A stretch of DNA of 64,000 nt, taken from positions 310,001-374,000 of the forward strand of contig NZ_MAST01000012.1 in assembly GCF_001758225.1 (NCBI RefSeq), read 5' to 3'. The DNA is from Humibacillus sp. DSM 29435 (GTDB lineage: Bacteria > Actinomycetota > Actinomycetes > Actinomycetales > Dermatophilaceae). The notes under the pieces were generated by a model. That model saw only the letters and a list, made by a program, of their open reading frames with translations, was not told the DNA's origin and ran no database searches. The position numbers and the translations under genes are program-made. Positions 34,988 to 42,780 of this stretch are shown here, piece after piece; position 1 is the stretch's first letter, and each line of letters begins with the position of its first letter.

Positions 34988-35689
34988 ATGGGCGACCGTC
35001 TACCGCGCGTGATCGTCGTGTCCGGCACCGACACCGACGTCGGCAAGACGGTCGTGACCGCAGCCATCGTCGCCGTGCTTCTCCAGGCGGGGCGGCGCGT
35101 CGCCGCCTACAAGCCGACCCAGACCGGGGTAGGCCCCGACGAACCGGGTGACATGGCCGAGGTGACCCGACTGACGGGCGTGATCGGCCGGGACGGGGTG
35201 CGGCTGCGCGCTCCCATGGCGCCCCGCCCAGCGGCATCCCTTGAAGGCGCGGTGCTCCCCAGCCTCACCGCTCACCTCAGTGTGATCGGGGCGCTGGCCG
35301 AGCACCACGACCACGTCGTCGTCGAAGGTGCCGGCGGCCTGCTGGTCGAGCTGACCGAGGCTGGTGAGACCCTGGCCGACCTGGCCGCCGCCCGGCCCAG
35401 GTCGGGCGTTGTCGTCGTGGCCCGAAGCGGGCTGGGCACGCTCAACCACACGATGCTGACCCGAGAAGCCCTGGCACGACGGCAGATCCGCTCGCTCGGC
35501 ATCGTCATCGGCGCCTGGCCCGAGCAGCCCACCGTGATCGAGCAGACCAACCGCGACTACCTCGGCGCACTCCCCGAGGGGCTGCTCGGCGCGGTGCCGT
35601 GGGGAGCGCCCGCCCTGGCCCCCGCCGTCTTCGCCGACGAGTCAGCAGCCTGGCTGCCGGGACTGCTTCAGCGCCTTGGCACGCCCTGA
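34988..35689 (+). CDS. bioD: Dethiobiotin synthetase
   Basis: ATP-dependent carboxylation of DAPA to dethiobiotin. 233 aa. P-loop in VSGTDTDVGKTVVTAA, conserved KPTQTG, VVEGAGGLLVELT and the Asn/Pro nucleotide-binding segment near the end. Start ATG 34988; GTG 34985 is three bases earlier. The last 22 bases overlap the 3' end of the convergent cimA gene. Confidence 0.95.
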   Translation: MGDRLPRVIVVSGTDTDVGKTVVTAAIVAVLLQAGRRVAAYKPTQTGVGPDEPGDMAEVTRLTGVIGRDGVRLRAPMAPRPAASLEGAVLPSLTAHLSVIGALAEHHDHVVVEGAGGLLVELTEAGETLADLAAARPRSGVVVVARSGLGTLNHTMLTREALARRQIRSLGIVIGAWPEQPTVIEQTNRDYLGALPEGLLGAVPWGAPALAPAVFADESAAWLPGLLQRLGTP

Positions 35690-37248
35690 CGGCGCAGGCC
35701 GTACACGATGCCGTCGGTGAGGGCCCGCCACGAGGCCGCCAGGATCGAGCCGGCCACCCCGATGGTGTTCCACGAGGTCTCGCCGTCGGAGGTCTCGATG
35801 AGCACGCGGGTGATGGCATCGGTGCCGTGCGAGGCGTCGAGGATGCGCACCCGGAAGTCGATGAGCTCGACCTTCTCAATCTCGGGGTAGGCCCGGGTCA
35901 GGGCTTCGCGCAGGGCATGGTCGAGGGCGTTGACGGGGCCGTTGCCCTCGCCGGTGGCGATGAGCCGAGAACCATTGGCTCGCAACTTGACCGTCGCCTC
36001 CGACGTGGCATCGCCCGCGCCGGACGAGTCGGTGATGACCCGCCACGACTCGACCTCGAAGTAGTCGGTGCAGCCGGGCTCGAGCGCCTCGTGCAGCATC
36101 AGCTCGACGGTCGCGTCGGCCGCGTCGAAGGTCCACCCCCGCATCTCGAGGGCCTTGACCTCGGCAAGCACGCTGGCCACGATGTCGGGTCGGTCAGACA
36201 GATCGAGGCCGGCCTCGCGCGCCTTGAGCTCGATGCTCGCCCGACCAGCCATGTCAGAGACGAGGGTGCGCATGCCGTTGCCGACTCGGGCGGGGTCCAT
36301 GTGCTGGTAGAGGTCGGGGTCGACCTTGAGGGCGCTGGCGTGCAGGCCGGCCTTGTGCGCGAAGGCGCTGGCGCCGACGTAGGGCTGACGGCTGTAGGCC
36401 GGCACGTTCGTCACCTCGCTGATGGCGTGGGCGACGTGCATCGAGCGGGCCAGCGACTCCTCCGACATCGCGTCGAGGCCGAGCTTGAACTGCAGGTTGG
36501 CGGCGACCGTGAGCAGGTCGGCGTTGCCGGTGCGTTCGCCGTAGCCGTTGACCGTGCCCTGCACATGGGTCGCGCCCGCCCGTACCGCCGCCACGGTGTT
36601 CGCTGCGGCGCAGCCGGTGTCGTTGTGGCAGTGCGCGCCGATGCGGGCGCCGGTCGAGGCGATCACGTCGGCGACGATGGTCTCGACCTGGTGCGGCAGC
36701 ATGCCGCCGTTGGTGTCGCAGAGCACCACGACCTCGGCGCCGGCGTCATGGGCGGTGCGCACGACCGAGAGCGCGTAGTCACGGTCGAGGTGCCATCCGT
36801 CGAAGAAGTGCTCGGCGTCGAGGAAGACCCGCCGACCGTGCCCGACGAGGTGGCTCACGGTGTCGTTCACCATGGCCAGGTTCTCGTCGAGCGTGGTCCG
36901 CAGGGCTTCCTCGACGTGCCGCACGTGTGACTTCGCCACCAGACACACGACCGATGCCCCGGAGTCGACCAGCGCCCGCACGAGCGGGTCGCTCTCGGCC
37001 GCGCCGCCGGCCCTGCGGGTCGCCCCGAAGGCGGCCAGCGTGGCCTGTCGGAGCGGCAGCTCGGTCTTGGCCCGCTCGAAGAACTCCGTGTCCTTCGGGT
37101 TGGCCCCGGGCCAGCCGCCCTCGATGAAGTCGACCCCCAGGTCGTCGAGCAGACCGGCAATGGCCAGCTTGTCAGACACCGAGAGGTTGAGCCCCTCCTG
37201 CTGGGCGCCGTCGCGCAGGGTGGTGTCGTAGACGTGCAGGGCTTCCAT
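35668..37248 (-). CDS. cimA: Citramalate synthase
   Basis: Condenses pyruvate and acetyl-CoA to (R)-citramalate, first step of the threonine-independent route to isoleucine. 526 aa. DTTLRDGAQQEGLNLSV and FIEGGWPGANPKD at the N-terminus, metal-binding HCHNDTG, NGYGERTGNADL, then the C-terminal LeuA-type allosteric domain. The GGWPGANPKD pattern and the length separate it from 2-isopropylmalate synthase. The next steps use LeuCD and LeuB, also in this window. Its 5' region carries a leader-peptide attenuator (37371-37470). Convergent overlap with bioD is 22 bp. Confidence 0.93.
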   Translation of the reverse strand: MEALHVYDTTLRDGAQQEGLNLSVSDKLAIAGLLDDLGVDFIEGGWPGANPKDTEFFERAKTELPLRQATLAAFGATRRAGGAAESDPLVRALVDSGASVVCLVAKSHVRHVEEALRTTLDENLAMVNDTVSHLVGHGRRVFLDAEHFFDGWHLDRDYALSVVRTAHDAGAEVVVLCDTNGGMLPHQVETIVADVIASTGARIGAHCHNDTGCAAANTVAAVRAGATHVQGTVNGYGERTGNADLLTVAANLQFKLGLDAMSEESLARSMHVAHAISEVTNVPAYSRQPYVGASAFAHKAGLHASALKVDPDLYQHMDPARVGNGMRTLVSDMAGRASIELKAREAGLDLSDRPDIVASVLAEVKALEMRGWTFDAADATVELMLHEALEPGCTDYFEVESWRVITDSSGAGDATSEATVKLRANGSRLIATGEGNGPVNALDHALREALTRAYPEIEKVELIDFRVRILDASHGTDAITRVLIETSDGETSWNTIGVAGSILAASWRALTDGIVYGLRRQGVPRR

Positions 37249-37370
37249 GGCCGTCCTTGTCGTGGAACTGGTTCGTGCGCGTCTCGCCGCGCTCGCTGCT
37301 CATTCTCTTGGATGCCGCTGGGCCGGGGGTGGTGGCTCCGTGGCGGTCTCCCGAAGGGGTGTCTCGGGAA

Positions 37371-37401
37371 ACAAAAAGACCCCCCAGGGTTCGGGAGGTC
37401 T
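37371..37401 (-). terminator. Attenuator terminator in the cimA leader
   Basis: On the minus-strand RNA a nine-pair stem (one G-U; arms 37393-37401 and 37377-37385) with a seven-base loop is followed by UUUUUGUUU. It lies about 120 bases before the cimA start and directly after the leader-peptide hairpin. Confidence 0.85.
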
Positions 37402-37426
37402 GCGCGACGAGTGGTACTCGTCGCGC
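37402..37426 (-). promoter_or_regulatory. Hairpin at the stop codon of the cimA leader peptide
   Basis: Perfect 11-bp stem (37402-37412 with 37416-37426), three-base loop. Its 5' arm begins at the last base of the leader peptide's TAG codon and its 3' arm abuts the attenuator terminator. A ribosome finishing the leader would cover it. Confidence 0.75.
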
Positions 37427-37470
37427 TAGCTGATAATGAGCGTGGCGGTAGCCACGAGGTGCTTGATCAC
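37426..37470 (-). CDS. cimA leader peptide, branched-chain-residue rich, probably leaderless
   Basis: 14-residue peptide MIKHLVATATLIIS; six residues are Leu, Ile or Val, with a Leu-Ile-Ile cluster just before the end. The GTG codon lies exactly six bases after TACGGT (37482-37477), an actinobacterial -10-like box, so transcription probably starts at or next to the GTG. A small hairpin (37441-37456) covers the middle codons, then come the stop-codon hairpin and the U-tracted terminator. This is the layout of ribosome-mediated attenuation by charged Leu/Ile/Val tRNA. I see no antiterminator by eye, so the switching mechanism is open. Confidence 0.75.
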   Translation of the reverse strand: MIKHLVATATLIIS

Positions 37471-37550
37471 AGCCTCACCGTAGGGCTCGTGGAACGGCCG
37501 CGAAACCCGGGGTCCGAATGGTGGACCTGCCGTCTCACCTCCTACCGCCG

Positions 37551-37596
37551 GTTCGAGGTACTTCGGCGCGGTGGGTCGGGGCGGATCACCGCGAAT
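37551..37596. repeat. REP-like extragenic repeat, copy 1
   Basis: Starts GTTCGAGGTAC and continues TTCGGCGCGGTGGG; about three quarters identical to the element at 40551-40596. It reaches over the stop codon of the gamma-glutamyl hydrolase gene (37586-37588). Confidence 0.55.
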
Positions 37597-38302
37597 GACG
37601 GGCTTCCTCCACCAAGGCGTCGAAGAGCCGGCCGTCGGTGTCGACCTCGGGGTGCCACTGCACGGCGACCCGGAACCGCGCGTCAGCGTCCTCCATGGCC
37701 TCCAGCGTGCCGTCCGGCGCCCACGCCGATGCAACGTAGCCCGGGTGAGTCAGCACCGACTGGTGGTGGTGGCTCGGCACCTCGGGCAGCGTCGCGCCGA
37801 GGATCGCGGCGATGCGGCTGCGCGGCACCGTCGACACCGGATGGTGCGAGTACTCCGGCCCGAGCGGCGAGTGCACGTCGTCGCCCGTGCGCTCCGGCAC
37901 GTGCTGCTCGAGCCGTCCCCCGGCCGCGACGGCCATCACCTGCATCCCTCGGCAGATGCCCAGCACCGGCACGTCGAGCTCGCGCGTCACGGCGGCCAGG
38001 GCACCCTCGGTCGCGTCGCGGTCGGACCGCGACGCCTGCACGCTCGGATGCGGTGCCTCGCCGTAGAGCAGAGGGTCGACGTCGACTCCCCCGGCGATCA
38101 CGACCCCGTCGAGGCGCTTGACGAGCTCGCGAGCCAGGGCCTGGTCGCCGTCGACTCGCGGAGGGATGAGCACGGCGATGCCACCGGCATCCTCAACGTG
38201 GCGCACGTAGGCGTGCGGCACCAGGGCGGCGGGCACGTCGGCCCACGACCCCCAGCTCGCGCGCTCGAGGTAGGCGGTGATGCCGATGACAGGCCGGTTC
38301 AC
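37586..38302 (-). CDS. Gamma-glutamyl hydrolase, class I glutamine-amidotransferase-like (PuuD-like)
   Basis: Expected to split a gamma-glutamylated amine or acid (for example gamma-glutamyl-GABA) to glutamate and the free product. 238 aa peptidase C26 family: VIGITAYLERASWG, VVIAGGVDVDPLLYGE, nucleophile in VLGICRGMQVMAV and catalytic dyad in VAVQWHPE. Last gene of a minus-strand operon with a glutamine-synthetase-like ligase and an aldehyde dehydrogenase, the combination of the gamma-glutamyl polyamine route of E. coli (puu) and the related Streptomyces pathways. Confidence 0.88.
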   Translation of the reverse strand: MNRPVIGITAYLERASWGSWADVPAALVPHAYVRHVEDAGGIAVLIPPRVDGDQALARELVKRLDGVVIAGGVDVDPLLYGEAPHPSVQASRSDRDATEGALAAVTRELDVPVLGICRGMQVMAVAAGGRLEQHVPERTGDDVHSPLGPEYSHHPVSTVPRSRIAAILGATLPEVPSHHHQSVLTHPGYVASAWAPDGTLEAMEDADARFRVAVQWHPEVDTDGRLFDALVEEARHSR

Positions 38303-38329
38303 GATCGGGGTCCTCTTGCTCAGGGTGGG

Positions 38330-39109
38330 TCAGAGCGGCGTCACGTAGGCACCGGAGATGCCGCCGTCGACGAGGAAGGTCGAGGCGGTGATGAAGCTCG
38401 ACTCGTCGGAGGCCAGGAACAGCACGGCGTTGGCCATCTCCTCCGGCTCACCGAACCGCCCCATCGGCACGTGCACCAGACGACGGGCGGCACGCTCCTC
38501 GTCGGAGGCGAACAGCTCGCGCAGCAGTGGCGTGTTGACCGGCCCGGGGCAGAGGGCGTTGACCCGCACGCCCTGGCGGGCGAACTGCACCCCCAGCTCG
38601 CGTGACATCGAGAGCACCCCACCCTTGCTCGCGCTGTAGGAGATCTGCGAGGTGGCCGCCCCCATCACGGCGACGAACGAAGCCGTGTTGATGATCGAGC
38701 CCTTGCCCTGTTCGAGCATGTAGGGCAGGGCCGCCTTGCAGCACAGGTAGACCGAGGTGAGGTTGACCTCCTGTACCCGGCGCCACGCCTCGAGCTCGGT
38801 GTCGAGGATGGAGTCGTCGTCGGGCGGGCTGATGCCCGCGTTGTTGAACGCGATGTCAACCGAGCCGAACTCGGTCTTGGCGGTCTGGAACAAGGCGTCG
38901 ACGTCAGCCTTGCTGACGACGTCGCAGCGCACGAAACGGCCTCCGACCTCCTCGGCGACGGTCGGCCCGTTCACCTCGTCGAGGTCACCGATGACGACCT
39001 TGGCCCCCTCCTGCGCGAAGCGCCGAACGGTGGCCAGACCGATGCCCGAGCATCCTCCGGTGACCACCGCCACCTTGCCCTCGAGCCTGCCCTCACGGTT
39101 ACCTGCCAT
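38330..39109 (-). CDS. Short-chain dehydrogenase/reductase
   Basis: 259-aa classical SDR: cofactor motif VTGGCSGIGLATVRRF, DLDEVNG (Asp suggesting NAD), NNAGISPP, catalytic Ser in NTASFVAVMG and the YSASK motif. The end SGAYVTPL is typical of Streptomyces-like SDRs found in amine catabolic clusters. ATG 39109. Probably oxidises an alcohol or acts on the aldehyde product of the neighbouring pathway; the substrate is unknown. Confidence 0.88.
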   Translation of the reverse strand: MAGNREGRLEGKVAVVTGGCSGIGLATVRRFAQEGAKVVIGDLDEVNGPTVAEEVGGRFVRCDVVSKADVDALFQTAKTEFGSVDIAFNNAGISPPDDDSILDTELEAWRRVQEVNLTSVYLCCKAALPYMLEQGKGSIINTASFVAVMGAATSQISYSASKGGVLSMSRELGVQFARQGVRVNALCPGPVNTPLLRELFASDEERAARRLVHVPMGRFGEPEEMANAVLFLASDESSFITASTFLVDGGISGAYVTPL

Positions 39110-39142
39110 GCGAATCCCCTTTCAGGTCTGCGGAGCCCACCA

Positions 39143-40525
39143 TCATTCGGTGGCGATGAACACGTTCTTGACGTCGGTGAACGAGTCGAGGGCATCGGGC
39201 CCCAGCTCGCGCCCGAGCCCGCTCTGCTTGAAGCCACCGAACGGGGTGGAGTAGCGCACGCTGCTGTGGCTGTTCACCGAGAGGTTGCCGGCCTCGACGC
39301 CACGCGCGACGCGCAGTGCGCGTCCGATGTCGCGCGTCCAGATCGATCCCGACAGACCGTACGCCGTGTCGTTGGCCTTCTCGATCGCGTCGGCCTCGTC
39401 GTCGAACGGCAGCACGGCGACCACTGGCCCGAACACCTCCTCGCGCCAGACGCGGTCGTTCGTCGACCGTGGTGTGACCACGGTCGCCGGGTACCAGTAG
39501 CCGGCCCCCTCCGGCGCCTCGCCGCGAAACGCCACCTCGACCGGTTCGTCGGCGTTCTCGACGAACGAGCGAACGGTCTCACGCTGACCCGCGCTGATGA
39601 GCGGACCCATCTGCGCGGCATCCTCGCTCGGGTCGGTCACGACGACCCCTCGCACGGCAGTCTCGAAGTGCTCCATGAACGTGTCGTAGGCGCTGCGCTC
39701 GACGAGGATGCGGCTGCGTGCGCAGCAGTCCTGGCCGGCGTTGTCGAAGACGGCGTAGGGCGCCTGCGCGGCCGCGAGCTCGAGGTCGCTGTCGGCGAAG
39801 ATGATGTTCGCGCTCTTGCCTCCCAGCTCGAGCGTGACCCGCTTGACCTGGTCGGCCGCCCCACGCATGATCTGCTGGCCCACGGCTGTCGAGCCGGTGA
39901 AGCAGACCTTGCGCACTGCCGGATGGGTGACGAACCGCTCCCCCACGACCGTTCCTTTGCCCGGCACGACCGTGAAGACTCCATCGGGCAGGCCGGCCTC
40001 GAGCGCCAGCTCACCGAGCCGCATCGCGGTCAGCGGCGTGAGCTCGGCGGGCTTGAGCACGACGGTGTTGCCGGCCGCCAGCGCAGGAGCGAAACCCCAG
40101 CCGGCGATCGGCATCGGGAAGTTCCAGGGCACGATGATCCCGACGACTCCGAGCGGCTCCTTGAAGGTGACGTCGATGCCCCCGGCGACCGGGATCTGGC
40201 GGCCGAAGTTGCGCTCGGGCGCAGCGGAGAAGTAGCCGAGCACGTCGCGCACGTTGCCCGCCTCCCAGCGGGCGTTGCCGATCGTGTGGCCCGAGTTCTC
40301 GACCTCGAGCCGAGCCAGCTCTTCCTGGTGGTCACCGACGAGGTCGGAGAAACGGCGCAGCAGCAACCCTCGATCGGCCGGAGACACCGCCCTCCACCCG
40401 GATGCCGCTGTGCTGGCCCGCGCGATGGCCTCGTCGGTCTGTTCCACCGTCGCGAGCTCGACCGTGCGCACGACCTGCTCGGTCGCCGGGTTGACGACCT
40501 CGTGCACCATGCTCATCGTGCTCAT
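39143..40525 (-). CDS. Aldehyde dehydrogenase (gamma-glutamyl-aminoaldehyde type)
   Basis: 460-aa NAD(P)-dependent ALDH: PWNFPMPIAGWGFAPALAAGN, KPAELTPLTA, FTGSTAVGQQIM, catalytic Glu in LELGGKSANI, and catalytic Cys in NAGQDCCARSRILVE. Operon position next to the GS-like ligase and the hydrolase suggests oxidation of a gamma-glutamyl-aminoaldehyde. ATG 40525; a second in-frame ATG six bases... further on (MSMVHEV) is possible. Confidence 0.88.
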   Translation of the reverse strand: MSTMSMVHEVVNPATEQVVRTVELATVEQTDEAIARASTAASGWRAVSPADRGLLLRRFSDLVGDHQEELARLEVENSGHTIGNARWEAGNVRDVLGYFSAAPERNFGRQIPVAGGIDVTFKEPLGVVGIIVPWNFPMPIAGWGFAPALAAGNTVVLKPAELTPLTAMRLGELALEAGLPDGVFTVVPGKGTVVGERFVTHPAVRKVCFTGSTAVGQQIMRGAADQVKRVTLELGGKSANIIFADSDLELAAAQAPYAVFDNAGQDCCARSRILVERSAYDTFMEHFETAVRGVVVTDPSEDAAQMGPLISAGQRETVRSFVENADEPVEVAFRGEAPEGAGYWYPATVVTPRSTNDRVWREEVFGPVVAVLPFDDEADAIEKANDTAYGLSGSIWTRDIGRALRVARGVEAGNLSVNSHSSVRYSTPFGGFKQSGLGRELGPDALDSFTDVKNVFIATE

Positions 40526-40550
40526 CGCTCGCCCTGCCTATCCGTCCGCG

Positions 40551-40596
40551 GTTCGAGGTATTCCACCGCGGTGGGCCGGCGCGGAACACCTCGAAC
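40551..40596. repeat. REP-like extragenic repeat, copy 2, with inverted ends
   Basis: GTTCGAGGT at the left end and ACCTCGAAC at the right end form an inverted repeat; inside lies ATTCCACCGCGGTGGG. It stands in the 96-bp gap between the GS-like ligase and the aldehyde dehydrogenase and can fold into an imperfect hairpin in the operon transcript. Confidence 0.65.
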
Positions 40597-40621
40597 CCGG
40601 CAGGGAGGGGCGGGGGTGAGG

Positions 40622-41989
40622 TCAGAGGCGTTCGAAGCCACGGCGGCGCTCCCAGTCGGTGACGAAGGCGTCGAAGGCCGCGATCTCGACGTCGGCGGCG
40701 TTGACGTAGTGGTCGATCACCTCGTCACCCAGCAGGCGCCGGGCGAGGGTCGAGGCGTCGAGCAGGTCGCGCGCCTCGTGCAGGGTCTTGGGCACCCGCA
40801 CCTTGTCGGAGGTGTAGGCGTTGCCCTCGAACGGGGGCTCGAGCTCGAGCTGTTCCTCGATGCCGTGCATGCCGCCGGCCATCATGGCCGCGACCGCCAG
40901 GTAGGGGTTCACGTCGCCACCACCGAGCCGGTTCTCGACGCGGATCCCGGCCCCATGGCCCACGACACGCAAGGCACAGGTGCGGTTGTCATGGCCCCAG
41001 GAGACCGCCGTCGGCGCGAACGAGCCATTCGCGAACCGCTTGTAGGAGTTGATGTTCGGTGCGTAGAAGTAGGTGAACTCACGCATCGTGGCCAGAATGC
41101 CCGCGATGAAGTGGTCGAACATCTCGCTGTGCCCGTGCTCTCGTGACGCGTCGGCGAACGAGGTCGACCCGTCGGCGCCCCGTAGCGAGAGATGGATGTG
41201 GCACGAGCTGCCCTCGCGCTCGTCGAACTTGGCCATGAAGGTGATGGACTGGCCGCGCCGGGCCGCGATCTCCTTGGCTGCGTTGCGGTAGACCACGTGG
41301 TTGTCGCAGGTGGGCACCACCTCGTCGAAGAGAAACCCGATCTCGTGCTGACCGAAGTTGCACTCGCCCTTGGCGCTCTCGACCACCATTCCGGCGGTGT
41401 ACATCTCGTTGCGGATCTCACGCAGCAGCGGCTCCACCCGGTCGCCGCCCAGGATCGAGTAGTCGACGTTGTAGCGGTTGGCCGGCGTCAGCCCGACGTA
41501 GCCCCGGTCCCAGGCCGCGTCGAAGGAGTCCTCGAACACCATGAACTCCAGCTCGGTGCCGCAGTAGGCCACCTGACCCAGCTCGGCCGCCTTGGCCACC
41601 TGGGCCTTGAGCACCGCCCGGGGCGACTGCACGACCGGCCCCTTGTCGTCGGGCCAGATGAGGTCGCACTGGACGGTCGCCGAGTGCGCCGCCCCCGGTG
41701 TGCGCCGCAGCGTCGCCAGGTCCATCTCGAAGACCATGTCGCCGTAGCCGCGCTCCCAGGAGGTCATGGCGTAGCCGTCGACCGTGTTCATCTCGACGTC
41801 CACCGTGAGCAGGTAGTTGCAGCCCTCGGTGCCCTGACCGAGCGCGTGGTCGAGGAAGTAGTGGCCGTGCAGGCGTTTGCCCTGCAACCGGCCCTGCATG
41901 TCGGTGAAGGCGACGACGACGGTGTCGACCACGCCCGACTCGATGTCGGCGCGCAGCTGCTCGATGGTCAACCGTGGTGGTGGGGCCAT
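40622..41989 (-). CDS. Glutamine-synthetase-like gamma-glutamylamine ligase
   Basis: Joins glutamate to an amine with ATP. 455 aa, GS fold: MQGRLQGKRLHGHYFLD at the start, catalytic YCGTELEFMVFEDSF, KGECNFGQHEIGF, FMAKFDEREGSSCHIHLS and the adenylate loop NSYKRFANGSFAPTAVSWG, then RVENRLGGGDVNPYLA. It lacks the adenylylation-site Tyr motif of GlnA. Relatives are PuuA and Streptomyces GlnA3 (polyamines) and GlnA4 (ethanolamine). The neighbouring FAD/GcvT and kinase-like genes leave the exact amine open. Confidence 0.9.
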   Translation of the reverse strand: MAPPPRLTIEQLRADIESGVVDTVVVAFTDMQGRLQGKRLHGHYFLDHALGQGTEGCNYLLTVDVEMNTVDGYAMTSWERGYGDMVFEMDLATLRRTPGAAHSATVQCDLIWPDDKGPVVQSPRAVLKAQVAKAAELGQVAYCGTELEFMVFEDSFDAAWDRGYVGLTPANRYNVDYSILGGDRVEPLLREIRNEMYTAGMVVESAKGECNFGQHEIGFLFDEVVPTCDNHVVYRNAAKEIAARRGQSITFMAKFDEREGSSCHIHLSLRGADGSTSFADASREHGHSEMFDHFIAGILATMREFTYFYAPNINSYKRFANGSFAPTAVSWGHDNRTCALRVVGHGAGIRVENRLGGGDVNPYLAVAAMMAGGMHGIEEQLELEPPFEGNAYTSDKVRVPKTLHEARDLLDASTLARRLLGDEVIDHYVNAADVEIAAFDAFVTDWERRRGFERL

Positions 41990-42001
41990 GGTGGTCCTTT
42001 C

Positions 42002-42778
42002 CTAACCGATGAGTCCGCGAAGCAGGGCGGAGGTTGCGTCACAGTGCTCCTCCATGACGGTGCGAGCCCGTTCGGCGTCGCCGCCGAGGATCGCGGTGAC
42101 GATCTGCTGGTGCTGCAGATCGGAGTGGTCGATGTTGGGCCGCAGCACCGGGATCGCCGTCAGCATGTCGTGCAGCGCGGCCTGCGACCGCGTCACCGCG
42201 TCGATGAGCATGGGTGATCCGGCGAGCGTGGCGATGGCGAGGTGGAGGCGTGAGTCGGCCACGCGGTGCGCGGCCGGGTCGGGCGCCCGGTCTACCTCCC
42301 GCAGGCTGTCGGAGAGCCAGGCCCGCTGGTCACCCGCCAGCGGCTGGGTGGCCGCCTGCCAGGCCGCCCCCGGCTCCACCACCCGGCGGAAGATGAGGGC
42401 ATCGCTCAGCGAAGCCCCGCTGCGCGCCGTCGAACCGGCTGCCGGCGTCTGGCCGGTGTAGGTCACCCGGGTGCCACCACCGCGGCCGCGACGGGTAGAC
42501 ACCAGTCCGCTCTCACGCAGGGCCGCGATGGCCTCGCGGAGGGTGTTGCGGCTGACGCCGACCCGTTCGGCCAGCTCGCGTTCGGGCGGTAGCAGCTCAC
42601 CGTCGGCCAACACCCCGAGCCGGACCGCCGTAGCGAGCTGTTCGACGGTGTTCTCGAAAGCGTTGCCCGGGGCGGGTCTGAGCACGGCCTCAGGCAGCGA
42701 GGTCACCCGGTTGACGGCTAGCACCCCTTGATCCAATACCCCGCCCGACGCCACGTCAATGGTACGTCTTTGAACCAT
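42002..42778 (-). CDS. FadR/GntR-family regulator of the catabolic operon
   Basis: 258 aa. Winged HTH at about 40-105: ENTVEQLATAVRLGVLADGELLPPERELAERVGVSRNTLREAI, followed by a VTYTG linker and an FCD ligand domain of mostly helices with conserved Asp/His residues (DSRLHLAIATLAG, DHSDLQHQQIV). ATG 42778 follows the stop of the FAD gene by two bases. An inverted repeat, CAATGGT-N10-ACCATTG, covers the first codons, and a similar one lies before the permease, so it probably represses the operon and itself. GTG 42724 is a shorter alternative start. Confidence 0.87.
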   Translation of the reverse strand: MVQRRTIDVASGGVLDQGVLAVNRVTSLPEAVLRPAPGNAFENTVEQLATAVRLGVLADGELLPPERELAERVGVSRNTLREAIAALRESGLVSTRRGRGGGTRVTYTGQTPAAGSTARSGASLSDALIFRRVVEPGAAWQAATQPLAGDQRAWLSDSLREVDRAPDPAAHRVADSRLHLAIATLAGSPMLIDAVTRSQAALHDMLTAIPVLRPNIDHSDLQHQQIVTAILGGDAERARTVMEEHCDATSALLRGLIG

Positions 42779-42780
42779 TG
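42757..42780. promoter_or_regulatory. GntR operator over its own start codon
   Basis: Perfect 7-bp inverted repeat CAATGGT (42757-42763) and ACCATTG (42774-42780) with 10 bases between. The pattern TGGT...ACCA is usual for FadR-type operators. It would allow an internal promoter before the regulator and the ligase to be controlled separately. Confidence 0.65.

Noticed and set aside
37371-37470. T-box or SAM/lysine riboswitch before cimA
   Set aside because: No T-box sequence or other riboswitch core is seen; the leader peptide and terminator explain the structure better.
39266-41146. 626-codon frame opposite the aldehyde dehydrogenase and GS-like genes
   Set aside because: Antisense to two clearly coding genes, Arg/His/Gly-rich translation, no motif.
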